NCBI GenBank assembly: GCA_023055505.1
Contig: JALIRH010000026.1
Span: 7,393,591-7,457,590, forward strand
Reading direction: 5' to 3'
Length of the DNA stretch: 64,000 nucleotides
Source: Callipepla californica brunnescens
Lineage: Eukaryota > Chordata > Aves > Galliformes > Odontophoridae
In this document: positions 35,901 through 50,900 of the stretch, piece by piece
How positions within the stretch are numbered: position 1 is the first letter of the stretch
How the letters are laid out: each line of letters opens with the position of its first letter
Position numbers and translations under genes: made by a program
Notes under the pieces: model-generated
What the model was told of the DNA's origin: nothing
The model's input: only the letters and a program-made list of their open reading frames with translations
Databases searched by the model: none

Positions 35901-38900
35901 TTGCTTCTGAGTATTTTTTGATGCACTTAATCAGTGTAAGTGCACACTTCAGTCTTTCATGTTCTGCTCAGTTTGTTGTTGTTGACTCCATTGATTTCTG
36001 GATATTGAGGACATCCTTCATCTGACTGATGTTTTGGTAGCAGAAACCAGTTCACAAGTGCTATTGATTAGCTATGGTCTGTTAGTAAGCAGGTGTTGCA
36101 GGTACAGCTTAGTAAAGGTGTGCTGTATTACTGGGCGTGACAGACTTGACAATTTTGATTAGTAATTTGGCAAATGATCTGATTAACAATTTCTTTAGTG
36201 TATCTAAAGCAAATAATGTTATTATTTCTTTTGACTTCACTGTGAGTTTAAATAGCAGCCACTTTATTTGAAGAGTTATTGAGAGATGCAACCTCAGCAG
36301 TTATCCCACCCCTGAAGGGATTAAAAGCCATCAGTATTTTCCAGTGCACAAAATAAAACACAAAATACATCTGATCGTACGTTGAGGAAGTCGGTCCAAC
36401 TGATGCAAGAACTATGGGTGATGGGTGGATGGTTGGACTGAGTGATCCTGTGGGTCTTTTTCAACCTTGGTGGTTCTATGATTCTATGAAAACATTTGCA
36501 GAAAACATCTTCCTTGCTCCTATCATCAGGTAAATTAAAAATCAAAATTGCTGCCTAGTTATTTTCAGAACTTCATCACATCCTTTCTGAAGTACCGAAG
36601 AATGTACTGAAAATGTAGTTAGCCTTATAGTTAGTGATGCATCTTTATGTGTGAATTTGCTCTTCTGTCCCTGCACAGCATCCAGTGTCACCTTCTTGTT
36701 GCAGCTGCGTGAGGATTGGTGCTGTTCTGGCAGTATGTCATGTGGTTTTTGTAATTGTTGTTTCATACTGAACGTTCAGCATGGAGCTTTGTCTGCACGG
36801 TGTCTGTATCCCTATTCCTGAGAATGTGGCAGACTTGCCTGAGGTAAAACTTGTAAGGGAGACGATGTTGTGTTCTTTTACTCTCACTCTCCTTCCCCCA
36901 CCCTTTATCTTTTCTTTCATGCCTCACGCTAAAATCCACCTCCTAAATGATAAGCTGGCTGGCCAGGAGAGGTCAGTTACATCTGGGTCTGAACGAGACC
37001 CTGGAAACCTGGAGGAGCTCTTGCTGGAGAGCACTGGCCATTCCACTCAGTATGGGCTCCATCAGCTAGACAGTGTTGTTACCTGATATTCATTAGCTTT
37101 TCACGTAGTGTACAAATTTATCTTGTAAGTCTAAGATTACTACATATTAGATTTATAAGCAAATAAGAAAGGTGACTTAGAGAACAAGTTGGGTCTCATT
37201 TTGCTTCATTCAGGTGGCCTCTGCTGCTGCCTTGAATAACATCCTATGACTAAGGAACTGTGGTGAAGCTGAGTTGGCTTTTTTTTCTGTTGAATTCCTT
37301 GCTTCGCCAAGGATGCACTGAAAGGAGTTGTGGCAGAGCAGTCCTTGGGTAGCAATTTAAGTAAAAGCGTTGTGAGACAGAAAAAGGGCTTTGGTAAGGT
37401 AACCAAACAGCTGAAAGGAGAGCTCTGTTCAGAGAGCAAACGCTATGGCTGGTCAGTTTGCCTTGGCAGGCAATTGGCAGCTGTGTTGTTGGCACAAATT
37501 ATCTTGATGATCTGTGACTACGATTTTTTTTTTTCCTTGTTTCATAGAAATAGTTAGTTTGCTATTGAACAGTATGTAAAAGTTAGGATTGTACAGTCAT
37601 TATGTGCGCTGGGCATGAGGGTGGGGTTCCCAGGGTGAAGCTGCAATGAGGGAGATTAGGGAAGTCAGTGGTTGCCAGAGAGATAAGGGCTAAGGAGGTG
37701 ATGTTATCCTCAAGGAAGTGACAATCCCCTAGTGATTTCAGCCCTCCTCAATGGTAAGAGCTTGGCTTTCAATAAAAGGCTGAAAAAAACCTTTTCTATT
37801 GAAGGTTGTAGCTGCTTCTCTGTGGCAGAAAAAGCCACACAGTGAGAGTGGAACTAAGGCAGCTGGAAGAATGTAATTTAAAAAATATGCATGGTGAGAA
37901 CAGAATGAAGGTAGGAGAAACTGAAAGGTGGCTTTACCTGTTGGGATCTACTCTCCCAAGAGAAACTATCTGGTAATAGTTGTGTTGCTCTTGTGTTGTT
38001 GGTTTCTCTTTTTCCCCTGAATACTCAACAAAAAAACCTAAAGCACAGTGTAATAAGTAGGAAAATGAGAAAATCACATTCATATACAGAATGGAAATTG
38101 CATATATATTAAAAAGCATAATGAATTAAAATGGGTACTGTTGCTCGGGAGGAGTATTGTCATTATGAAGGTTAGGTCTTTTCTTAGGATTGTTCTGAAA
38201 ATGGTTGAGTATCAGCTTTCTGGCAGTTAGTTACGCTTACCATAAACAGTTTTTTTTAACTGGTAGAATCCGAACATAAAAATGTATCAGCCTTACACTT
38301 ATTTTGTCTCTGCATCTTTCCTTTTATTTTTTCTTCCCTTGCCTTGATTTGTTTCCAAGCAGTGTGGCTCAGTTCTTTAGCATTTGTGTGTTTGCTCATA
38401 CATTGAAATTACTAGGAATTTGTCAATGTGCAGAATCATTTTTTTCATGCTCACATCATGGTGAATTTCCTAAATGAATCACGTGGTTTCAGTACAGCTT
38501 CTAATATTTGGGTATTCGTTTGGGGTCTCATTTTTGCTGATAGCTGATTTAAACTACCAGTGTTTAGAGGCAGTCTTGGCGTTGTAGTTCAACAAATGCT
38601 TGCATAGTACTGTATGATATTCCATTCACCTGTTTTTTCAAGTCTGTTTATACTTCTTGTTTGAGTTCTTCGGTGCCATATGCTATTAGTTATCTTGTGG
38701 AGATATTCTTGTAGTAATTATGTTTTGAATGTTCACTGCCTTCAATACAAAGGCAGCTAAAAAAAACATAGATATAATGTGGTAGATAGTAGAAAATTGT
38801 TAAAGCATGCCTTATGCTTTTAAGTGCAACTTATTTATTCACTGTTATTCTTTTTCAGAACTAGAGAATTCCTCTAAGCATATAAAAGCAGCAAAACCCA

Positions 38901-41900
38901 GGACGAGGAAGTGCAGCAAGGTTTGTATTTGCCAGAAAAACAATTAACTTGGGGTTAGCAGGTTGCTTGTGTTAGAAGTCCCAGTTAATGTAACCTGCTT
39001 ATCTCAACTGGCATTTAGCTCTGTTGGTAATAAGGTAGGAAAATGAAATCATTTCAAGGAAGTGTCTCTGGTTGTAAATATTCACTGTGGCAAACAGCTG
39101 CTGCTATTAAAAAAGGAAAAAAAAAAAGTAAAGACGAAGTATTTTGAACTGAAGAAGTGTCTTATTCTACTGTGATAATGGTTAATTTTGAAGACAGAGA
39201 AAATAGATATATTTTTAAAGACAAGAAAATTGAAATCAGAAAACTCAAGTGGTCTGTATACAAGAGGGTTTAAACAAGGCGTGAGATTCTATAAAATGGG
39301 AAGGGGCTGTAAGGAAACAACGTAATTTGAGCATGTTGGATAGTGGCTTGGCTTTGGGAATGCTATTTGTGTACTGCTTTAGTAAAGGAGTGTGCTTTAC
39401 TTTCTGTTGCAAAATGATTGTGACAGGAGAGACACTGAATCCTCTTACTGAAAAACTACGTTCCAAAAATTTTGTGCAGCCACATCTTCTTAGGTTGAAA
39501 TAAAACCAGTGCTCAAATATCTTCCAGATGCTAAAAGATGTAGATGCCTTTAAAGCAGGCAGGGAGCCATCTATAAGACAACAATTGGCCTTGAACGTTG
39601 TTCTGTGTGTACTTCAGTCTTAACTCGTTAGCTTGTTCTAACAGGAGAATATAGGAAATGTTGCTTGACATCTTTCTTTGGCCACATCCGCTGACATATT
39701 CTGAGTGAGGGTGTTCTTTAGACAGTTGCTGTCACATGGTAGGTGTGTTGTACTTTGTTTCGAATGTAATTGCAGGTTGGTCACTTCTGCAGCTGATTTA
39801 TTCCGTTTAAAAAAGCTGCTTGTTTATTTTCTGTTGCATTTCCCAGCGTTTAAGAGTTGCTAGTTCTAATAGCTTTGTTCAAGTGAGGATAGTGTTGTCA
39901 TCCAAGTAATCTTCCGTGTTTTAAAAGGGACTGAATCTAGGAAGTAGCACAAAGTGTTGCTGTCTTTGCAGGCCGGTGATTTCGTTGATATCGGAGACTG
40001 GCCAACACCAAGTGAAACAACAAACAGTGAGGTAAGTATTTGTTGTTATCTGCTATGTTATTTTATTAAGAATCACATGACCTTCTGTGATTCATAGGGT
40101 TTCCTCAGAACGTGCCTTTTGTACTCTAGAGTTCAGCAGAAATGTCTTTATTCCGAATGCTGGTCTGTGCTTAACTGTCTATACTAATACAGCAATTTCT
40201 GAACACTTCACAGGCGTGAATGCATGCAGCTTTTTTAGCTGGGTGTGTGTGAACATGCAGATTAAGAAAGTGCTGCATTTAGTCCATCGTATGTTTCTTA
40301 TATTTCCCTTGTCTGTTCTTTGAGTGCTTTCTAAACAGCCGTGGAGCTGTAACTTTTGGGACTGCATGCTGCACTCTCTTGTGCTCAAATTGTTCCCTGC
40401 GTACGTGTCCTGGGAATCATCAGAGGAAAGTGGACGGAGAAATGATTTATTTTCCTATTGCAGATTCATTAGTTAGCATCGATGTCATCAAATTCTTTCT
40501 TTTACAATATCTTGATACGTGCATGATGCATCTCAGACCTCTTTTATGTTACGTCATGTAAGGCAACAAAGCACAGGCGTTTCCTATGTATGTGGTGCTT
40601 TTTCACTCCATGCTTTAGTCCTAGCAGAGCATCTCTGATTTTTCTGCTGTTTTCACGGTGAGGGAAGCCAGAAGAGCTGGGTTCAGCACATTGTGTTGTA
40701 TAACTGTAAGCTTCCAAATAGAAGCTGAAGCATTTGTCCTGCGGTTTCAGTTTCTAAAACATTCTCTTTCCCCTAATTAAGTCCTATCTTTATTGTTGAT
40801 ATCAGATCTATGTAAGGTTCTTGATTTAATTTCTCTTTAGTATTGATAAGTTCCATCACTAACATTCCTGCCAGTTGTTGAGGTGTTGCCACTCCTCTGC
40901 TGCTCACAGGGAAACGATGGTGATCTGTTTAACTATACCACAAGGGTCACTTGATGATGTACTCTGCTGATTTACTGGATAGCATTAGAAGTGTGTAACT
41001 TTGACGGACGTCAAACTCCAGTTTGATTCTTCATAAAACCTGAAGCAATTCCATCTGTGCATTTTATACCTTTGGTGCAAAATGCACATCCTCTTCATGT
41101 GGCATTGTCTAATGACTTAAAAATGCCATTCCTGAAGATGATGCTGTCGGTTTCGCTGTGGAATACTTCTTATTTGTGATACTTCAGATATACCTGCTGT
41201 AATACATTATGCGTAGGAGGCTGCTAACGGTGCAGAGAAATTCTGTAACAATGTCTACAAAAATAAATTCTATGCCACAAGCGTTCTGATTGTCAGAAAA
41301 GGAGAGGGTCTACGGAGCTCAGTTCTGACAGATTGAATAGCATTTAAAGAATGACATTTTGTATCTTCTAATAATACTTCCAAATGTTAATGCTGATCTA
41401 TAGCTAAGTCTAGAATATGCTTTTTCTACCATCTCTTTTTGTATTTTTTTTTTCTTTTTGGGGGGGCATCTGGGAAACATACACCTGTATCTTTTGATCT
41501 TTTGTACTCTGTAGTAGCACAGTGCTTTAACATCTACTGGTTGCATCAAATTTAGTGTGTGATTCATGATTTCTATGCAGTACTAATTGGATTGGCCAAT
41601 GCAGAAACATAAATGCCTGATGTTTTCTGAAGTAGTCTGTTTCAAGAGTTTTGTTTTTTTCCCAAGATGTTTTTGCTTACCAAATGGTATAGGTTGTACT
41701 GTTAATTAAATATAGATTGAGTGTTAATTAGACTTCTGTTGACTTCAGTATGTGAGAATTTAATCACGGCAATTCTCGTGGTGTCTGTTAAAACAGACAA
41801 TCAGTTTGTATTTTATCTCAGTTGATTTGTTTGGGGGAAGGTTTTGTATTGGAAGTAATTATGGGAGTAATTCTGCCATATCTACTCTATGTGTTCCAGC

Positions 41901-44900
41901 AAGTTCAAAGCGGTCTCCACAAGATAGCAGAACTTTGCTTTGGCAAAGATGATAGTAAAGTTTAATTTTCCATGAAGGCATTATATCTACACCAAATGAG
42001 GTTTTCCACTATTTAGTGAAATGCTGTTTGTTTTATGTTCTTTGAAACCTGCTGTTCTGTGGGATTTCCAAGAAATGATGATTTGCTGGATGTTGGCACT
42101 ACTCGAATGCAAACAGTTCTCAGTAAATGCTATATCCTAATGGGGAGGGGAAGGGGGAGTTGATCAAGTCGTACAGCTCCACATCTGGTTTTGGCTCACG
42201 TTCCAATTTAATGAAATAGATTTGACAAAGCCATGGCTCCTTATATTTTACATGGACAGCTGGGCTTGGTAAATCAGAAAAATCACACGATGCTGTGCAT
42301 TCACAGTTCTGTGACTGCAGCTTTTTGAAGTCTATCAGTCTTAACAGTAGATACTAGTAAGTGTGTAATGTTTCTTTCTTTCTTGCACTGTGAAATTCAG
42401 TGTTGAGGTATTGAAAAACAATTGTTGTACGTTCTGTGGCTTTACACCTTCATGTTAAAAACCAAACCAGACCCTGTTCCTTTTTAAGTATTGTTTTCAT
42501 AGTCTTGCCAGACGAGCAGACATTTAAGTTATTTTATGTAAGACTTCACAGAGCAACACAGTTGTTAAAACTCACCGTCCTGAAGATTTCAAGAACAGCT
42601 AAAAGTAAAGGAATTTTAATAGGTGAAAGAAATTTATCTTGTGCTATCAGCAGTGGTGCTGTCAGAAATAATTACCACTATCTATTTCAGTGCAAGACTG
42701 TAAGTCACGGTAAGAAGACAACAAACAGGAAAGAAAAGGAGGAGAAATTTGAGCAAAAAAGCAATAATGGAACCAAGGACAACCTGGAGGCTAAGCCAAA
42801 TGGTTCAGGAGATAACAGCGAAGATGAAGGTCAAACTAACAACCAAAGGAAAAAAGGTTCGTCTGGGTACTGTGTATAATGCAGTAACTCATTGCTGATG
42901 CATTTATGTTAATTCCAGTTGAATGTCTTGATGGAACATTTTGTTTTGCATTTATTTAGGTAATAACATGATATATTGCTTTAGGAAGCTCGAAACAGGC
43001 CTCCTCTCTCAGGTTTCGGAGTGTCTTATTTAGTCAAACAGGAATTCTGGAGAAAAAGCAGTTCGTGTCTTCCTGATGATGAATGGAATTCTGACAGAAA
43101 ATCTTTAGAAAGTTGTGGTTTCATTTGGTTATGATCTCTCACGTTTTTACCCATTGAATAGGTAGAACTGTGTTCATTTAATTTCATACACGTACATGTA
43201 TGCAAATACATACTATGGGTGTTATTTCAGTTTTCATATTTTGCTATTAGCTTGCACCCTGAAGTGATCACCTGAGGACTAAACCTTGTTTGTTTTTTCC
43301 TCTTGATCCAATCTGTTACATTGAAAATAAGAAGCAATCATCTGTTTTTCTTGGTCAATAAACTTGAGTGAGATGAAGACAGAACTGAGGTAGTTCTATA
43401 ATATCGCTTACTTCAACTGCTTTATTTCTTGATTCCTTGCTTTAGGATCTAAAGACCTTCGTTGTTTAGATTTGTTAATCATGCTATGTATATATTAAAA
43501 AATAAAATACTCTAGTGATTTTTTTTTTAATTTAATTTAAGTTAAAGTGCAAAGCAAAGCTTGTTCCACTATCAAACTTGTTTGTTTTTTTTTCCCCAGC
43601 GTGGATTATGAGTGTTGTGTGTTACAAAGTTCACAATATCAGTCAAGCATAGAACAGTGAAAATTATTGCTAAGTAAGTGGCCAGTAGATGTTTAGGCCA
43701 GCCTACAGCAAGTTACAGCTTTGCTCATCATTTTTGATGTGCAGAAATGAATTTAATCTGAGTGTCTTGATGTAAAACTGCTTTACTGCAGCAAAATTCT
43801 CAGAAAGTTTTGTACAATTTGTGATAGAAATCTTGATTTCAGTAATTAACCTGACGTGCTATTTTTTACATAATATTTCACGTGCATATTGTGAAATTAT
43901 TTAGTAATGAATGTACTGTATGTATTTAACCATATTTTTACACAGCATGCATACATCTAAAAATTAGAAAGCTCACCTTCATTTACTTCTCTTAAGGTTA
44001 CCTTTCAACTTGAGAAGTTCTTGTTGACTGAACAACAGACACAGTAATTTATTATATCTTAAAAATGCAATGTTATGCTGCTTCTCCTAGTTTTTTAACA
44101 TCAAAATTTACTGTTATTTTTAATTTTAAAAGCGTTATTAAATAGAATCTTAAACAGGATCTGAAACCTCAAGCAGTACCATAATTAAAAGTGAAATGTT
44201 AACTTCTTAAGGTAACAAGCAAAAATGGGTTCCACTTCACTTGGATGATGTAAGGTCAGATAGTCAAGAAAGGTCAAGCTCTCGAAGCAGCTCAAGATCT
44301 CAGCTGGAAACAAACAAGTTAATTCTTCATAACAACAGACGGAATGAGACAAGAAGTAAGTAGTTTTCAATCTCTTTGAGTCTTCCTGTTTGTAGCAAAC
44401 GAAGTGTGACTTAAAACTTGTTGGCTGTTAGCATAAGTCCAGGCATACTGAACCAGACACACTGGAAGTGCTACACTGCTCTTTTTTTTCTCTGATGAAC
44501 GATACCACAGGAGTAGGTGTTAGATTTGCAGCTGATGTTGAAATTTGACTTTACCAGTACCTAAATCCAAACCAAAACAAAAAAATAGTGTTAATATTTG
44601 CCAGTAATTCATAAAAATAAATGAACTGTACCGTAGTGTAATATTTAAGTTTTAAACTGGAAAGACTTATTTAAAGCTTTATGTTAGATTATTATATTCT
44701 TCGCATATTCATCAGAATTGTAACATCTCAGTCAATGACTTTTCTGAGTGAAAGAGCTTGGAAACAGTCTGTTTTGACAGTACGTGCTGGTTCAGAACCA
44801 TATGTAATCCTGATGGCGAACGAGTTTGTCTTGGGCCACAGTTTCACAGTGCAGAAACTTCTTGCAGTAAGGTTGCTCTGTCCTGCTCTCCTGTTCCTGC

Positions 44901-47900
44901 ATTTTGTTGCTGCCAGAGCAGTTGCTTGTGGGGCCATGCTTTGAATTCTGCGTTGGCAATTCTTCTGTTTTCTTCTTTTAAGTTCACTTCCCCAATACGT
45001 TTCTCAGTGTGGCCATGGGAAAAGCTGTACTAGCACAGCAGAGGGAACAGTGCACCATGGCTGGTACTGCCTTTGGTCTTCAGGTGTTCTAAATACAGCT
45101 TGTGAGAAAGCAGAAATTGCAGACTAACTCTATGGTTTATATATTTGCATTTACTTTCAGAACTGTGAGCTGCATTAACAATTCAAGTTTTTGCTCCCTG
45201 TAATAATAAGTGCTGGAGGTGAGGTTTGTTTTTGAAGTCATTTTAGAAGCATTGATACAAGGGTTTTACCTTGATGGCTGAGGAACGGAAGGGGGCAAGG
45301 GAAGTATTTTCACTAATGCTTCACTTTACTCCAGTAATTATTCCTCAGGAGCCCCATGGTCAAACAACCACAATCTTGTAGTGTAAACTTTATATCAAGG
45401 CTGTGGTCACTTAAGATAAGTTTCAGGGTAAGAGAGCACAAAGCCTCTCTTGTTCTTTAGAAATATTATTTAAATTAAAACAGACAAACCAAACCTGTGT
45501 CAGGCTTAAATACAACAGTTGCTCTTGAACGTGTTATTTGTAGGGCTTTTGTGTGCGTCTATGAGCCATATGTACACTCAGTGCAAAAATGAAACTGGCT
45601 AGGGGAAGTACTTCGAGTGAAGCCACATTTTGGAATCTGTAAGAGGCTGAGGTCCAAATTCTCAAAGAGAAAGACACATACTGACTAGGATATTTGTAAA
45701 TTCAAGGTGTTGTTTGACAGAAGGTAAAATACAACAACTTGAATTTACAAGCATATGTATTTTGTTGCAAGGTTTCTTAAACATAATTGCTAGTAAAGCA
45801 GGATTTCTAATAGAAACAAGCAAGCAAAAAACCACATTATTTTTAGTCAGTCCTATGTTGAAGTTAGCAGCTCTCAATGACATCACATGGGGTTTGTATA
45901 CCCAGCCATTCTTCTGACAAAGGGGTCGCTTGGAATATGGGGATGATTTTCAGAGTTGTCTTAGATTTACTCGTGTTGACAAAAAGGGATTCTTAAGTTA
46001 AAAGCTCCGTTTAGGGGAAGATGAGTAGAAAATAAAATATTGCTGTTTAACAGGCTGAGTCAGGGGAGTGGTAAATGGCTGCTTCTGGGAACAAAAGGGA
46101 GGTTCCAGAGGGCCTCAGAAATCCTCCCCAGAGCAGAATTATCAAGAGCTAGCAGCCCTCTGAAGCTCTCTGTAAGTACTGGGAGTTGTCCTCTGGAGCG
46201 GGGTGCATTACCATGCCTGTAAGGAGAATCGCATGATGATGCATTCCTGTCCTGTACTCGTTGCAGATATTGTGATCCCTGAGTTGGCGTGAGTGTCCAG
46301 TTGCTTCAGAAACATTTGAGATTGACTGCCAGTCAGCTCATTTACTCCTTATTGCTAGCAGCTCCTACCCGCACTGCTACGCAAACCTTTCTGTTTGACC
46401 CTTCCTGCTTCAGACCTGACCTTTATGCTTCAGCTAGCGCAGCTGAGTTTCGGTGGGCTCCCTGAGTACAAGCTGACAGCTCTGTTAGAAAGGACATCAG
46501 GCCGTTGTGTATTCAGCAGTTTCATTCCTTCAACATTTCAGGCTATGCAGAAGGGAGAGAGAGAGTGTTTTTCTGTGCTGTTTTTTAAGGTTAATATCTA
46601 GGAATGAATCAGAGGCTAATTAATTGCACTGTGTTGTTTAATTATGATTGTAATATATATATATTTTCTTTTAAAGATTGGCATCGTGATAGAGAAAGGA
46701 GAGACGATCACGATGAAGTGTGCAGTGTGAGAAGTGAGGGTGGCAGCGTTCGAGAGTTCTCCAGGGGCAGAGGAAGAGGTCGAGGCAAAGGAAGAGGACG
46801 AAGCAGAGGAAACCCTAGAAGTATGCAAAGAAATAGATGGGTGGCATCTGTTTTTTATGTTTTGTTTATAGTGGTGATGTTTTCATATGAAGGTAGAGTT
46901 TTCTGAAGATACATATCCTGCAGCTTGATAATATTTAAGGAGCTTGAGGGTTTTTTGTTCGTTTTAAATCAGATGTAGAAAGCCAATCATAAAGTAGCAC
47001 GTGTATCATGTTGATGTCTTAAAGTATCTGTGTACCAGACTTAACTTTTAACTTTCGTTTTCACCTGCATTTTGAAGGGAACTTTGACTATTCAGGTGGT
47101 TATCAAGAACTGTATGGTGAAATAACTGACCAAGCATTTCAACCTGAGCTTAACTCTAGCATGATGTATTACTACGATGATGGAACAGGAGTGCAGATGT
47201 ATTCTGTGGATGAAGTTCTTCTGAAAGAATATATAAAACGTCAAATGTAAGTAGACTGTTTAGTATGAAAACTGAGAGATCCATTTAAGAAAGGGATTCA
47301 ACACTCTTTGGAATGAATTATCACCCATAAAATGGTGGGGATGGAGACATTTCGATTGGTTTTTAATTTGACCATTACCAGTGTCTGTTTGAACTTGATC
47401 ACAAATGGGGTGAAAAAACTTGAGCGATGGGGAGGAATTTTAAGGCAGCTGTTCTGCATCTTGTGCTGTAGTATGGCTCTGACTCATATGCCTTCTTTAT
47501 TTATGGTACATAGCCCTTTTTTATGTTGTCATGTAATTGAGATATGGATGTCTCTGAGCTCGTGTTTTTGAGTACTGTTGGTCTGTTTGCTTATAAAACT
47601 CTTCTTGGGTGGTGCAGCTAGAGGTTTCCCTTATTTGCTGTCGATTTCACTTTGGGCATCCTTGTTAGTTTTATGTTTTCAGAGTGTTTCACTTGAAACA
47701 TTCAACCGAAAGAGCAATTTTGCAATGCTACTTGATTTTCTAGTAATCTGAAATGTTTACTTTCTCATGTATGCCATTAGGAATGAGAAACCATCTGGAA
47801 GACTGATTATCACCAGGAGACATGTTGAAAGGGCCTGGAAATCACTAGTTCATTTTAAAGAGACAGTTTCCACCACTGGCAGATATTTCATCTTCCGTAC

Positions 47901-50900
47901 TTGTAATGGCATTTCCCCATGATGCCTGCGTGGTGGTTTTTTATTGCCCTTGTATTCCTTAAAGCAACTTGCTTATTTTATTCTTGCTTCTTTTGTTACA
48001 GTTGACGAAAAAAGGAAGAAAAAAGCCCGTTTAAGGGCAGAAAGTATCTGACATGTGGCTGTCAACTTCAAAACTTCTATTGCAGTCTTTTTTGTTACTC
48101 TTGCTGCCAGGCCCCTATGACACCTGACAGTGGACATGTACCCCCATGTCAGGATAATCGGCCTGCACTGTCCTCAGACAAGTGAGGGAGGAGCACAGAG
48201 ACTCCACTGTTGGCCAGATTTCTGGGCATGCAGTGTAGAATCCAGACCTTCTAAGGTAGGACATGATGATGTCCCCCTCTGGTGAGAAAAATGTCAGTTG
48301 CAGCATCGGTCACATCTGACTTCTGGTTATATTTGTGTTTTATTTGAGCAAAAAGAGGTTGGCAGGTGTCCATAAAAGACAGCATGGCTGGCTACCTAGA
48401 GCCATTGGTTGCTTGTCTCATGTAACTTCTGAAGGCACTTGGATTATGGAGTTTGTTTTTCAAGAGAGAGATTCTTGAGTAGATCTAAAATACAACTTCA
48501 TCATTTTTGTGCTCCTTAAAAAAAAAAAAGGAAGGAAAATGTGGTTTTATTATACATTTCTTCTATCACATAAAAATTATGGGAAACCAACTGGATTCAT
48601 CAATTACGTATCATTAAGTGATACACGGAGATGGTTTGGTCTGCCTTTCTTAATTGAGTTCTAAAGTAATAAAGTGATTACGCCAAAGAAGGAAGCATTT
48701 ACAAAAGAAAGCTTAACAGAATGGCTGGATGTTGGAGTTCCTTATGGAGTCTGAGGTACAGGAGGATGTATTAGAGAAGGGAAATTGTTTTATGTAGTAT
48801 ACTCATGAATTTTAGAATTGTTCACCCGCTAAATAAGGAAAAATGTTAGATGCTGTGTCCAACTGAGTTGATTGGTTGTTACAGTAAGAAATACACTGCT
48901 GTCAGACAGTTTATTCTTGTCCCGAGAACCAGCTTGATGTGCAAGAGGATTATTTATATTACTTAGAAAAATTTCATTAACGCTTTTAATTATGGGCTGA
49001 AATAATCAGCCTGGAAAGTTTCGGTGCCTCAAAACTCGTCAGTGTGCAACATACATTAGAACTCGGTTCAAGTACTCTTAAAAACAGAGAAATAAAAGCT
49101 CAGATGTGCCTCCGAGTCTGTATCGATTCAAGAATAAATAAAAGGTTCTGAGGAAAGTAAGAAAAGCGAAGCTAGAGGGGGTGTGTGTGTGTGTTTAGGT
49201 TTGTCCCTCTACTTATACAAATCTGTGCATTATCTTTGTTTATCATTAATGTTCTTTCAAATTCCTTTTTCTAGAATGATGGACATCATATGAGGCAGTT
49301 TGAGTCAAGCTCAGTCACTGTCCATTTCTGCTTGTGGAATTTTTAACTAGGTGAATCATTACGAGATTTTTACCTTTACTGTATGACTGTAAAGGTAACA
49401 TTATGAAAGTATTGACCTGGCTTTTGTACTTGTCTATCTTCTAGACTTTTAGGGGAAAAGAATTACATTGGTTCAGCACAGTAAATAGAATGTTCTTGAG
49501 AGAAAGCTTAGTGCACAATTGCTCTGCTAATCAATTAGATCCGAGTAAGAGCTTAATTCTCCGAAAGCCTTATTCTCTTGGCTGTTTCCTTTAATTTCAT
49601 GGCAGTGTGTTCATTTGTCATATGTCTTATTGTCCAGCTTTGAGGCTTTTGTTTTCTTTCTGTCTTGAAGCTGAGTGTTTCATACAGAAAGCTTTTGCTT
49701 TAAAATTTTTTTTGGCCACCGGAAGTTTGAGAAAGAAATGGTATCAAGCTTCTCTTTGGTTCACAGATGGCATCGCAGTCCCCACTCCTTTTGGTAACTT
49801 AAGCCTTGAGCCAACCTCAGTGGAGACGTGTAGCATTTTATTCTTTGTTGGAATTAGACTTCATATTTGCATGTGTGTTTTTCCCTCAGCATTTTAATGC
49901 TTTCTTGTTTTATTTTGCACTACCCTTATTTAAGTCACGGAACAAATATTTCCCTGCTTATTTTTTCCTGAACCCGATGAGTAGTAGTATTCCTTGGATG
50001 CAGTATGCTAAATTATGATCATGATGTGCAAACCACGTTGAAGGCTTAGATTTTAGTCATAATTTTTTTCTGTTCTTTTCCATAGGTTGCTTTCTTATTC
50101 CCATGCTTTGTGTGTCAATCAAGATATGAATTCTCTGCTTTTTCTCATCACTGAGTATAAAACATCTTGTCATCCTTATCACTTCATACAACAACTTCAT
50201 TGTTTCAGATAGTGTCTTTCTGCAGTTTCTTTGTTACTTGTCTCTCTTGTCAGATTCATGAAATGGTCCTTGTCCCTCTTCTCCTTATCCACTAAGTATC
50301 GTTTATTCATTTAGTTTCTGCCTTTCTCCATCATCCGTTTTTCTGTTTGGTACGGTTTCATGAAAAAGAATACATGGTTACTGGTTTGGTTCTCTCATCT
50401 TCCCACAAGCATGCTTGAAGTAGTTGTTCAGAGTGCATGTACATGCCTCAACATTCAAATGGGACACTTAACACTTCTAATGTACTGGAAACTGTGGAAG
50501 GAATACAGTTCAGGATGAGGTTGCACTGGTACTGCTGTAGGAGAAATGAGCTGTAAGCAGCAGTTGTCCTCCATCTTATATGGAGGCTAAGAGAATATTG
50601 GTTTTGTCTGTGTAAGTAATAAGGAGGGATGGGTGAAAGAAAAACTGAGCAGAATCTTTCCACACGCAGTTCATATATGCAAAGGTTGTAACGAGGCTTT
50701 GATGTATGCTCCTGTGTGCTGTACTGGGTCATGAGTCATTCTTAAGATGCTGAGCATGCATGCATGCTGTTCCGTGAGTTTTGTTTGTCACAATTTACCA
50801 GCTGAAAGAACGTTGTTGTTGATTACAAACTACGCTCTGTTTTTAGTGGAATACTTTACCAAGGAATATCTTGGCTACTGTTTCAGAATTTACTTATAGT

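Noticed and set aside
36781..37086. 101-codon frame in LARP1B intron 1
   Set aside because: No recognised domain, no flanking splice sites fitting LARP1B, ordinary intron composition; treated as chance.
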